From: JBGPLH01 sp041486365 [NCBI: Thermodesulfobacteriota bacterium]
Lineage (GTDB): Bacteria > JAUYMQ01
Assembly (NCBI GenBank): GCA_041486365.1
Contig: JBGPLH010000114.1
Span: 1 to 8,963, forward strand
Direction of reading: 5' to 3'
DNA length: 8,963 bases
Part shown: one piece after another, positions 1 through 5,239 of the stretch
Layout: the number at the start of each line of letters is the position of its first letter
Position numbering within the stretch: the stretch's first letter is position 1
The notes under the pieces: model-generated
Databases searched by the model: none
Told to the model about the DNA's origin: nothing
What the model saw: only the letters and a program-made list of their open reading frames with translations
Translations under genes and position numbers: made by a program

Positions 1-744
1 CCCCTCACGCTCGGCGACCTGGTCGAGGTCGAGTTCGGAGGGCGCGGGATCAGGCTCTCCTGCTCGGACCCGGCGCTGCCGGCGGGAGAGGAGAACCTCG
101 CCTGGCGCGCGGCCCGGGCATTCCTGGACGCGACGGGAATCCGGCGAGGCGTGCGAATTGGACTCGGCAAGGCGATCCCGGTGGCGGCGGGGCTCGGCGG
201 GGGATCGAGCGACGCCGCGGCGGTTCTCCGCGGTCTGAACGATCTGTCCGCCCGTCCGCTCGCGCCGAAGGCGCTCCACCGGATCGCGACGGGTCTCGGG
301 GCGGACGTACCCTTCTTCCTGGACCCCAGGCCTTCCGTCGCGACGGGGATCGGGGAGATCCTGCGCCCGATGCCGCCACTTCCGGTGATGTGGTTCGTGC
401 TGGTGAATCCGGGCTTTGAGATTGCCGCGGCATGGGCCTACGTCCGGCTCGGAGGGGCGTTGACATCCCCGGGTCCGCAACATAAAGTACGACGGTTTTC
501 AAGCCATTGGAGCGACATCGGGGCCTGCCTTTCCAACGACCTCGAGGCGGCGATCCTCCCGCGGTTTCCCGTGCTGGTCACGTTGAAGCAGCGCCTGATC
601 GGGCTCGGGGCGGTCGGCGCGCTCGTCTCCGGAAGCGGACCGACGGTATTCGGGCTGTTCCGGGAGGAGGCAGCGGCCCGGCGCGCGGCGACGAGCCTGC
701 GGCGGGCCGCGTCCTGGCGGATCTTCCTCGCGCGGGGCCTCTGA
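1..744 (+). CDS. ispE: 4-diphosphocytidyl-2-C-methyl-D-erythritol kinase, 5'-truncated by the window edge
   Basis: IspE is the GHMP-family kinase that phosphorylates the 2-hydroxyl of CDP-methylerythritol with ATP in the cytoplasmic MEP pathway to IPP and DMAPP. The frame is open from base 1 to the TGA at 742-744, giving 247 residues. The family is usually about 280-300 residues, so roughly the first 40 are missing, including the N-terminal substrate-contacting lysine motif. Visible hallmarks are the GHMP glycine-rich ATP loop PVAAGLGGGSSDAA (encoded near 178-219), the GADVPFF motif carrying the presumed catalytic Asp (near 298-318), and the C-terminal GSGPTVFGLF motif (near 631-660). These appear in canonical order with no frameshift. 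An internal GTG at 151 opens a shorter frame, but the homology continues upstream of it, so it is not the start. A tRNA gene follows 37 bases downstream, the arrangement seen in ispE-tRNA-Gln-prs clusters. Confidence 0.95.
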   Translation, partial: PLTLGDLVEVEFGGRGIRLSCSDPALPAGEENLAWRAARAFLDATGIRRGVRIGLGKAIPVAAGLGGGSSDAAAVLRGLNDLSARPLAPKALHRIATGLGADVPFFLDPRPSVATGIGEILRPMPPLPVMWFVLVNPGFEIAAAWAYVRLGGALTSPGPQHKVRRFSSHWSDIGACLSNDLEAAILPRFPVLVTLKQRLIGLGAVGALVSGSGPTVFGLFREEAAARRAATSLRRAASWRIFLARGL

Positions 745-781
745 TTCCGGGGTCGTCTGCGGCGGGCCGCTTCACGACCGC

Positions 782-857
782 TGGGGCGTCGCCAAGCTGG
801 TAAGGCACGGGACTTTGGATCCCGCATCCGCAGGTTCGAATCCTGCCGCCCCAACCA
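782..857 (+). tRNA. tRNA-Gln (anticodon TTG), CCA encoded
   Basis: A complete 76-base cloverleaf can be folded by eye. The acceptor stem is TGGGGCG (782-788) with CGCCCCA (847-853). The D stem is GCC (791-793) with GGC (804-806). The anticodon stem is CGGGA (808-812) with TCCCG (820-824), enclosing the loop CTTTGGA with anticodon TTG at 815-817. The T arm is GCAGG-TTCGAAT-CCTGC (830-846). The discriminator A is at 854 and the CCA end is genomically encoded at 855-857. TTG reads CAA, and with wobble CAG, so this is the glutamine isoacceptor UUG. The T-A first acceptor pair is typical of bacterial tRNA-Gln. It lies between ispE and prs and may be cotranscribed with them. No convincing separate promoter is visible in the 37-base gap upstream. 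Confidence 0.97.
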
Positions 858-903
858 ATTCCATGCCGCGGGCCCGGGCCGCGCGCGCAGCCGGAAGGTC
901 GCC

Positions 904-1845
904 ATGCCCAGTCCCTTCAAGGTCTTCGCGGGCAACTCGAACCTGCCCCTGGCGAACGAGATCTGCGAGAACCTGGGAGTGCCGCTGGCCAGGGCCGAGG
1001 TGAGGCCGTTCTCGGACGGCGAGATCAACGTGGAGGTCGAGGAGAACGTCCGCGGCTGCGACGTCTTCGTGATCCAGTCCACCTGCGCCCCGAGCAACAC
1101 GAACCTGATGGAGCTCCTGATCATGAGCGACGCGCTCCGGCGCGCGTCGGCCAAGCGGATCACGGCCGTGATGCCCTACTACGGCTACGCGCGCCAGGAC
1201 CGCAAGCTCGCGCCCCGGACGCCGATCACGGCGCGGCTCGTGGCCGACCTGATCTCCACCGCCGGGGCCAATCGGGTGCTCTGCATGGATCTCCACGCGG
1301 GGCAGATCCAGGGGTTCTTCAGCATCCCCGTGGACAACCTTTTCGCCGCGCCGGTCGTGCTGCGCTACGTCCAGCAGAACTTCCAGGATGACCTGATCGT
1401 CGTTTCGCCGGACGCCGGTGGCGTGGAGCGCGCCCGGGCACACGCGAAGAGGCTCAACGTCGGGCTCGCGATCATCGACAAGCGGCGCGAGGCGGCCAAC
1501 GTGGCCGAGGTGATGAACATCATCGGCGACGTGCGCGGCAAGACGGCGATCCTCGTGGACGACATGGTGGACACCGCCGGGACCCTCACGAAGGGGGCGG
1601 CGGCGCTCACGGCAGCGGGCGCGAAGAAGGTCTACGGCGTCTGCACGCATCCGGTGCTCTCGGGACAGGCGATCAAGCTGATCGATGAATCAACGATCGC
1701 CGAGATGGTCGTCACGAACACGATCCCGCTCCGTCCGGGAGCGGCCGTGTGCCCGAAGATCAAGGTCGTGAGCATCGCGCCTCTGCTGAGCGAGGCGATC
1801 AAGCGCATTCACTCGGAGACGTCGGTCAGCTCGCTGTTCGTCTGA
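904..1845 (+). CDS. prs: Ribose-phosphate pyrophosphokinase (PRPP synthetase)
   Basis: Prs transfers pyrophosphate from ATP to ribose-5-phosphate, making PRPP for purine, pyrimidine, histidine, tryptophan and NAD synthesis in the cytoplasm. The 313-residue product is standard length for the class I bacterial enzyme. Signature segments occur in order: [16 protein letters not shown] near the N-terminus, [11 protein letters not shown] (catalytic flexible-region motif), the metal-binding [11 protein letters not shown] with His131, [30 protein letters not shown], and the PRPP/ribose-5-phosphate loop [12 protein letters not shown] (about residues 216-227). The ATG start at 904 has an AAGG-containing site a few bases upstream and is followed directly by the conserved FKVFAGNSN segment. 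It lies 46 bases after the tRNA and 42 bases before rplY, so it probably leads a prs-rplY-pth transcript. No key residue appears to be missing. Confidence 0.98.
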   Translation: MPSPFKVFAGNSNLPLANEICENLGVPLARAEVRPFSDGEINVEVEENVRGCDVFVIQSTCAPSNTNLMELLIMSDALRRASAKRITAVMPYYGYARQDRKLAPRTPITARLVADLISTAGANRVLCMDLHAGQIQGFFSIPVDNLFAAPVVLRYVQQNFQDDLIVVSPDAGGVERARAHAKRLNVGLAIIDKRREAANVAEVMNIIGDVRGKTAILVDDMVDTAGTLTKGAAALTAAGAKKVYGVCTHPVLSGQAIKLIDESTIAEMVVTNTIPLRPGAAVCPKIKVVSIAPLLSEAIKRIHSETSVSSLFV

Positions 1846-1872
1846 TCACCTCCGTCCCTCACCCCTCATCTC

Positions 1873-1878
1873 AAGGAG
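1873..1878 (+). promoter_or_regulatory. Shine-Dalgarno AAGGAG that sets the rplY start
   Basis: AAGGAG at 1873-1878 abuts an in-frame ATG at 1879 with zero spacing, which would be unusable. It sits nine bases ahead of the ATG at 1888, an ideal distance. This decides the rplY start in favour of 1888. Confidence 0.8.
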
Positions 1879-1887
1879 ATGCGATCC

Positions 1888-2586
1888 ATGGACACGTCGG
1901 AGCTTCACGCTCGGATGCGAGATTCCTCCGGGAAGGGCGTGGCGCGAAAGCTTCGGCGCGAGGGATTCATCCCCGCCGTGCTCTACGGCGCCCACACGGC
2001 GAGCGTGCTGCTCGCGCTGGAGCCGCGGGCCCTCATGAAGGCGGTCGCCACCGAGGCCGGCGCGAACACGCTGATCACCCTGCGGGTGGACGGGAACGCC
2101 GATCTCTCCCAGAAGGTGGTCATGCTCCGCGATCTGCAGGTCGATCCGGTGCGGCGCACGCCGCTCCACGCGGATCTCTACGAGGTTCGCATGGACGAGA
2201 CGATCACGGTGAGCATCCCCGTGCGGATCGTCGGGAAAGCCGCGGGCGTGGAGGAGGGGGGGATCCTCGATCATTCGCTCCGCGAGCTGGAGATCGAATG
2301 CCTCCCGGGGAGCATCCCGGACGGCGTCGAGGTGGACGTGAGCGCGCTCACGATCGGGGACTCGATCCACGTGAGCGACCTGAAGCTCCCGGAGGGGGTG
2401 AAGGTCCTCGAGGATGGGGGCACGCCGGTGGTGGCCGTGACCACGCCGGCCGCCGAGGAAGTAGCGCCGGTGCCCGCCGAGGGCGAGGCGGTGGCGGTCG
2501 AGGGCGCCCCGGCGGAGGGCGAGGCAGCGGCTGCGGCGCCGGAAGCCAAGGGCGACAAAGGCGACAAGGGCGAGAAGAAGGAGTAA
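1888..2586 (+). CDS. rplY: 50S ribosomal protein bL25, long CTC/TL5 type
   Basis: This protein binds 5S rRNA in the central protuberance of the large subunit. At 232 residues it is the long two-domain CTC/TL5 form, not the short E. coli L25. The N-terminal 5S-binding beta-barrel covers about residues 4-100, with R-GFIPAVLYG (25-34) and the LHADLYEV signature (93-100). The TL5-type C-terminal domain spans about 101-186 (VRIVGKAAGVEEGGILDH, then LPGSIPDGVEVDVS). A low-complexity tail from about 187 is rich in Ala and Glu, contains two PAEGEA copies, and ends in a lysine-rich GDKGDKGEKKE, likely disordered. I chose ATG 1888 over ATG 1879 because of the AAGGAG spacing. It follows prs by 42 bases and precedes pth by 19, a common prs-rplY-pth order. 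The general stress protein Ctc belongs to this family, but nothing here shows stress control. Confidence 0.95.
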   Translation: MDTSELHARMRDSSGKGVARKLRREGFIPAVLYGAHTASVLLALEPRALMKAVATEAGANTLITLRVDGNADLSQKVVMLRDLQVDPVRRTPLHADLYEVRMDETITVSIPVRIVGKAAGVEEGGILDHSLRELEIECLPGSIPDGVEVDVSALTIGDSIHVSDLKLPEGVKVLEDGGTPVVAVTTPAAEEVAPVPAEGEAVAVEGAPAEGEAAAAAPEAKGDKGDKGEKKE

Positions 2587-2605
2587 CGCGAGCGAGAGCG
2601 CTTGC

Positions 2606-3178
2606 TTGAAACTCCTGGCCGGACTCGGCAATCCCGGGAAGCAATACGCGGGGACCCGCCACAACGTGGGATTCCGCGTGATCGATCATCTCGCGGAGCG
2701 GCACGGGATCCGGATCGCGAAGGAGAAGTTCCAGTCACTGGTGGGTGAGGGTTCCCTCCTATCGGATTCCGAGCAGGCGCGCGTCGTCCTCCTGAAGCCG
2801 CTTACCTTCATGAATCTGAGCGGTTCGGCCCTCCAGGCGGCGGCCCACTTCTACCGCGTCGACCCGGAGGACACGGTCGTCGTGCATGACGATCTCGATC
2901 TCCCCTTCGGCAGGCTTCGAATCCGGGAACGCGGCGGCGACAGCGGCCAGCGCGGCGTGCGTTCGATCCTGGAGATCCTGGGCGAGGAGAATTTCGTTCG
3001 GCTCCGGGTCGGGATCGGCCGTCCGCAGACCCCGATGGATCCCGCCGCGTACGTGCTTCAGCCGTTTTCCGCGGAGGAGGAGACGCGCCTGTCCGAAGTC
3101 CTCGATCGGGCGGCGGATGCGCTCGAGGCCATCGTCTTCGAGGGGCCTCTCGCGGCCATGAATCGTTTCAACGCCTGA
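2606..3178 (+). CDS. pth: Peptidyl-tRNA hydrolase (TTG start)
   Basis: Pth cleaves the ester bond of peptidyl-tRNAs released from stalled ribosomes, recycling tRNA in the cytoplasm. The 190-residue length is typical. Landmarks are LLAGLGNPGKQYAGTRHNVG at the N-terminus (Asn9, catalytic His19), KPLTFMNLSG (Asn70), VVHDDLDLPFG (Asp95, equivalent to E. coli Asp93), and VRLRVGIGRP (131-140). The start is TTG at 2606: no in-frame ATG or GTG lies between the rplY stop and this codon, the next Met is residue 69, and the family N-terminus begins right here. A GAGAG at 2594-2598 can serve as a weak ribosome site. The 19-base gap after rplY suggests cotranscription. Unusually, the segment that reads GGHNG in E. 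coli (His113-Asn114) reads SGQRG here (Gln115-Arg116); see findings. The family assignment remains secure. Confidence 0.96.
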   Translation: MKLLAGLGNPGKQYAGTRHNVGFRVIDHLAERHGIRIAKEKFQSLVGEGSLLSDSEQARVVLLKPLTFMNLSGSALQAAAHFYRVDPEDTVVVHDDLDLPFGRLRIRERGGDSGQRGVRSILEILGEENFVRLRVGIGRPQTPMDPAAYVLQPFSAEEETRLSEVLDRAADALEAIVFEGPLAAMNRFNA

Positions 3179-3218
3179 ACGGGCCCCTGACCCGGCTCTC
3201 GCTCTTCGTTGCGCCGCT

Positions 3219-3283
3219 GCTCGGGCGCTGGGGGATCGGGCCCAAGGGCCCTGCCGGCCGGCCTTGCGCCGCCCGGGCTTTTT
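3219..3283 (+). terminator. Putative intrinsic terminator after pth
   Basis: GCTCGGGCG (3219-3227) can pair with CGCCCGGGC (3270-3278), nine pairs including one G-U, immediately followed by TTTTT (3279-3283). The 42-base loop is itself very GC-rich and self-complementary (GGGCCC, GGCCGGCC). It lies 40 bases after the pth stop, where the upstream operon should end. The long loop makes this moderate rather than strong evidence. Confidence 0.45.
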
Positions 3284-3292
3284 CGCTATCAA
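3264..3292 (+). promoter_or_regulatory. Candidate sigma-70-like promoter for rpsF-ssb-rpsR-rplI
   Basis: TTGCGC (3264-3269) and TATCAA (3287-3292) are separated by 17 bases. This gives three of six matches to the -35 consensus and four of six to the -10. Transcription would start near 3299, leaving a leader of about 92 bases before rpsF. The element overlaps the 3' arm and T-run of the putative pth terminator. The match is weak; position and the AT-richer patch in GC-rich DNA are the main support. Confidence 0.3.
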
Positions 3293-3325
3293 TGCCGCTT
3301 TCACGAAGACTTACGTCGCCCCCTT

Positions 3326-3371
3326 GCTCCGGCCTCCCGCGGCCGGGGCTCAAGGGCCCCGCACGGGGCCC
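3326..3371 (+). promoter_or_regulatory. Structured rpsF leader: two adjacent hairpins before the Shine-Dalgarno
   Basis: Hairpin A pairs GCTCCGGCC (3326-3334) with GGCCGGGGC (3341-3349), nine pairs with one G-U, around the loop TCCCGC. Hairpin B pairs GGGCCCC (3354-3360) with GGGGCCC (3365-3371), seven perfect pairs around the loop GCAC. An alternative hairpin, CGGGGC (3344-3349) with GCCCCG (3356-3361), would exclude both. Hairpin B ends nine bases before the AAGGAGG of rpsF. Mutually exclusive structures next to a ribosome site suggest translational control. bS6:bS18 autoregulation through an rpsF leader motif with a CCG element is known in many bacteria, and hairpin A has CCCG in its loop. 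Whether this is that motif is inference. Confidence 0.4.
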
Positions 3372-3380
3372 GCAACCCGG

Positions 3381-3387
3381 AAGGAGG
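3381..3387 (+). promoter_or_regulatory. Strong Shine-Dalgarno AAGGAGG for rpsF
   Basis: AAGGAGG is followed by four bases and then the ATG at 3392. It fixes the rpsF start and rules out longer in-frame starts upstream, whose sequence shows no S6 similarity. Confidence 0.85.
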
Positions 3388-3391
3388 CCGA

Positions 3392-3814
3392 ATGCGGGAG
3401 TACGAGATCCTTTTCATCATCAACCCCGAGTGCGAGGATGACCGCCTGAAGGAGGTCATCGAGAAGTTCACGGGCATCGTGACGCGCAACGGGGGAGAGA
3501 TCCTCAAGGTCGACGAGTGGGGCCGGCAGAAGCTGGCCTACGAGATCGGGAAGTTCTCCAAGGGAAGCTACGTCCTCCTGGACTTCGCCGGAGGCCCCTC
3601 GCTGGCCGCCGAGCTCGAGCGCAACCTGCGACTCGACGAGCAGATCCTCAAGTTTCTCACCGTCAAGCTCTCCGACCAGGTCGAACCGGAAAAGCGCCGG
3701 CAGGAGATCGCCGTCGCCCGCGCGAAGGCCGTCGAGCAGGCCGCGCGGGACGCCGCGGCGCCGCCGCGCATGGATCGGGATCACAGGGACCGGTCGATGG
3801 ACGACGGCGGCTGA
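3392..3814 (+). CDS. rpsF: 30S ribosomal protein bS6
   Basis: bS6 binds 16S rRNA in the small-subunit platform as a heterodimer with bS18, which is encoded two genes downstream. The ferredoxin-like fold covers about residues 1-95: MREYEILFIINPE (strand 1), a helix with EVIEKFTGIV, then GGEILKVDEWGRQKLAYEIGKFSKGSYVLLDF, the classic S6 signature, then LERNLRLDEQILKFLTVKL. The 140-residue product carries a charged C-terminal tail from about residue 99 (EKRRQEIAVARAKAVEQAARD, then MDRDHRDRSMDDGG), longer than the E. coli core. The ATG at 3392 has an AAGGAGG site and starts exactly at the conserved MREYE. It is first in rpsF-ssb-rpsR-rplI and follows a structured leader. Confidence 0.97.
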   Translation: MREYEILFIINPECEDDRLKEVIEKFTGIVTRNGGEILKVDEWGRQKLAYEIGKFSKGSYVLLDFAGGPSLAAELERNLRLDEQILKFLTVKLSDQVEPEKRRQEIAVARAKAVEQAARDAAAPPRMDRDHRDRSMDDGG

Positions 3815-3847
3815 GCCCGGAGCCGCCACCTTCCGAAAGGTCCCCCC

Positions 3848-4252
3848 ATGATCGATCTGGCGAAGGCCTTGATCATCGGGCGGCTCACCCAGGATCCGGA
3901 GATCCGCTACACCCCCAAGGGGATGGCGGTGGCCACGATGCGGGTGGCGGTGAACCACCGGGGCCGCGACCGCGCGGAGGAATCGAGCTTCTTCGACGTG
4001 GTCGCCTTCGGGAAGCTCGCGGAGACCTGCGGCGAGTATCTGTCGAAGGGACGCGTGGTCCTCGTCGACGGTCGGCTGCGGGAGCGCCGCTGGGAATCGA
4101 AGGAAGGGCGCAGGAGCCGCCTCGAGATCGTCGCTTCCACGGTCGAGTTCCTCGACCCGCCGCCGGAGAGCGCGGTGGGGGCGGGACCGGGAGAGGCGGG
4201 GCGGGGCGGATCCGGAGGTCCCGGCGGCGAGGACGAAGAGCCGCCGTTCTGA
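3848..4252 (+). CDS. ssb: Single-stranded DNA-binding protein
   Basis: SSB coats and protects single-stranded DNA during replication, repair and recombination, and recruits partner proteins through its C-terminal tip. The 134-residue product has an N-terminal OB fold (about 1-103) recognisable from LIIGRLTQDPEIRYTPKGMAVATMRVAVN, SSFFDVVAFGKLAETCGEYLSKG, VVLVDGRLRERRWE, and the final strand IVASTVEFL. A short Gly/Pro-rich linker (about 104-127) leads to the acidic tip DEEPPF, the expected partner-binding motif. The linker is much shorter than in E. coli SSB (177 residues). GAAAGG at 3835-3840 sits seven bases before the ATG. Its place between rpsF and rpsR is the widespread rpsF-ssb-rpsR arrangement, which couples replication and ribosome supply. 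Confidence 0.96.
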   Translation: MIDLAKALIIGRLTQDPEIRYTPKGMAVATMRVAVNHRGRDRAEESSFFDVVAFGKLAETCGEYLSKGRVVLVDGRLRERRWESKEGRRSRLEIVASTVEFLDPPPESAVGAGPGEAGRGGSGGPGGEDEEPPF

Positions 4253-4264
4253 TGGGGTGAAGCT

Positions 4265-4280
4265 CCGGCCGCCGGGCCGG
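4265..4280 (+). other. Small hairpin between ssb and rpsR
   Basis: CCGGCC (4265-4270) pairs perfectly with GGCCGG (4275-4280) around the loop GCCG, inside the 52-base gap. No T-run follows, so it is not an intrinsic terminator. It could stabilise or process the mRNA, or be a chance product of high GC. Confidence 0.3.
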
Positions 4281-4304
4281 CAACGGAATTGAAAGGGAGA
4301 GAAG

Positions 4305-4607
4305 ATGGCAAGGATGGGTGGTACCGGCGGCGGCAGGAAGCCCGCCCCGGGCCGGGGGGAGAAGAAGGGCGGCACGGGCCGCCGGAGAGCCTTCCAGAAG
4401 CGCAAGGTCTGCCGCTTCTGCGCCGACCCGAAGCAGGAGATCGACTGGAAGAACGTGAAGGTCCTCAAGTACTTCACGACGGAGCGGGGGAAGATCATCC
4501 CCCGGCGGATCTCGGGCAACTGCGCGCGCCACCAGCGCAAGCTGACGGAGGCGATCCACAGGGCGCGGATGATCGCCCTCCTGCCGTTCACGGCGTCGCA
4601 GCCCTGA
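4305..4607 (+). CDS. rpsR: 30S ribosomal protein bS18, zinc-ligand (C+) form
   Basis: bS18 is the partner of bS6 on the small-subunit platform. The 100-residue product has a basic Gly-rich N-terminal extension (about 1-28), then the S18 core [60 protein letters not shown] and PF. Cys36 and Cys39 (CxxC) together with Cys73 and His76 (CxxH) look like a complete zinc site. Zinc-type and zinc-free paralogues are known for several ribosomal proteins including S18, so this is inferred to be the zinc-dependent form. AAGGGAG at 4293-4299 lies five bases before ATG 4305. A second in-frame ATG at 4314 is less well spaced. rplI follows after 19 bases. Confidence 0.97.
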   Translation: MARMGGTGGGRKPAPGRGEKKGGTGRRRAFQKRKVCRFCADPKQEIDWKNVKVLKYFTTERGKIIPRRISGNCARHQRKLTEAIHRARMIALLPFTASQP

Positions 4608-4626
4608 GACGATTCTGGAGAACGCG

Positions 4627-5079
4627 ATGAAAGTCATCCTGAACGAAGAGATGGAGAACCTCGGCAAGGCCGGCGACCTGGTGACCGTGGCCGATGGCTA
4701 CGGCCGCAACTACCTCCTCCCGCGCGGCCTCGCGGTGCTTGCGACGGCCAGGAGCGTCAAGCAGCTCGAGCACCAGAAGAAGGTCGTGGGCGACCGCCAG
4801 GCGAAGGTTGTGAGCGAGCTGTCGAAGGTCAAGCAGGCGATCGAGCGCGTGAGCGTCACCATCACCGCCCAGGTGGGCGAGGAAGGGAAGCTCTTCGGCT
4901 CGGTGACGGCCATGGACCTCGCGCAGGCGCTCGCCCGGGAGGGGATCCAGGTGGACCGGAAGAGGATCCTCCTCGCCGAGCCGATCAAGCACGTGGGCGA
5001 CACCGAGGTCGAGGTGCGGCTCCATCCCGAGGTCATCGCGAAGTTCAAGGTCTGCGTGGCGGCGTCCGAGCCGTCCTGA
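4627..5079 (+). CDS. rplI: 50S ribosomal protein bL9
   Basis: bL9 binds 23S rRNA near the L1 stalk and projects its C-terminal domain away from the ribosome, helping restrain frame slippage. The 150-residue length is normal. The N-terminal rRNA-binding domain shows MKVILNEEMENLGKAGDLV and the signature VADGYGRNYLLPRGLAVLAT (21-40). A long connecting helix (about 41-76) is rich in Lys, Gln and Glu. The C-terminal domain starts near 78 and includes GEEGKLFGSVTAMDLAQAL and the segment up to FKVCVAA. GGAG at 4617-4620 is six bases before ATG 4627. It is the last gene of the rpsF operon; a strong hairpin with a T-rich tract lies 73 bases downstream. Confidence 0.97.
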   Translation: MKVILNEEMENLGKAGDLVTVADGYGRNYLLPRGLAVLATARSVKQLEHQKKVVGDRQAKVVSELSKVKQAIERVSVTITAQVGEEGKLFGSVTAMDLAQALAREGIQVDRKRILLAEPIKHVGDTEVEVRLHPEVIAKFKVCVAASEPS

Positions 5080-5120
5080 CCGTCGGTGCCGCGAAAATTC
5101 ACGCGCCGCTGAAGATCCGT

Positions 5121-5149
5121 TTGAGCGTCGCGCATCCCTGGTGTAGAGT
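5121..5149 (+). promoter_or_regulatory. Predicted sigma-70-like promoter of the dnaB-ldcA operon
   Basis: TTGAGC (5121-5126) and TAGAGT (5144-5149) are exactly 17 bases apart. Each matches four of six consensus positions, including the most conserved ones (TTG; TA and the final T). It stands in the only long gap before dnaB. The start is predicted near 5155-5157, which falls within the hairpin described next. Confidence 0.55.
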
Positions 5150-5151
5150 GA

Positions 5152-5184
5152 CCCATCCCGCATGCGGGGTGGGTTCATTTCTTT
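5152..5184 (+). terminator. Intrinsic terminator of the rpsF-ssb-rpsR-rplI operon, overlapping the dnaB start site
   Basis: CCCATCCCG (5152-5160) pairs with CGGGGTGGG (5165-5173), nine pairs with one U-G, around a CATG tetraloop. It is followed directly by TTCATTTCTTT (5174-5184), with eight T in eleven bases. This is a good Rho-independent terminator 73 bases after the rplI stop. As DNA it is also a near-perfect ten-base inverted repeat, so an operator role at the predicted dnaB start site cannot be excluded. Confidence 0.6.
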
Positions 5185-5239
5185 CCTCGCCTCCGGCGCG
5201 CGCGCGATCTCTCGCGCGGGGCCGCCGGCCCGTCCTTCG

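Noticed and set aside
697-770. Direct repeat CTGCGGCGGGCCGC at 697-710 and 757-770
   Set aside because: Fourteen bases of pure GC-type sequence with unlike flanks. It is plausible by chance in this composition and shows no link to an attachment site, although it does lie just before a tRNA.
782-857. tRNA-Gln as an integration site for a mobile element
   Set aside because: No integrase, no downstream duplication of the tRNA 3' end, and core genes continue unbroken on both sides.
866-886. GC-rich partial palindrome between tRNA-Gln and prs as a terminator
   Set aside because: There is no T-run and the stem is only about five pairs around a GC loop; it is more likely composition or a tRNA-processing boundary.
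1879-1887. ATG 1879 as the rplY start
   Set aside because: AAGGAG touches this ATG directly, leaving no spacing; ATG 1888 is at nine bases.
3350-4591. A 413-codon open frame on the minus strand across rpsF, ssb and rpsR
   Set aside because: It lies antisense to three certain genes, shows no recognisable domain, and is rich in Arg, Pro and Ala as expected from the complement of GC-rich coding DNA.
5162-5239. A longer dnaB N-terminus from ATG 5162
   Set aside because: That ATG lies in the tetraloop of the predicted terminator only a few bases after the predicted transcription start. The 26 added residues do not resemble DnaB.
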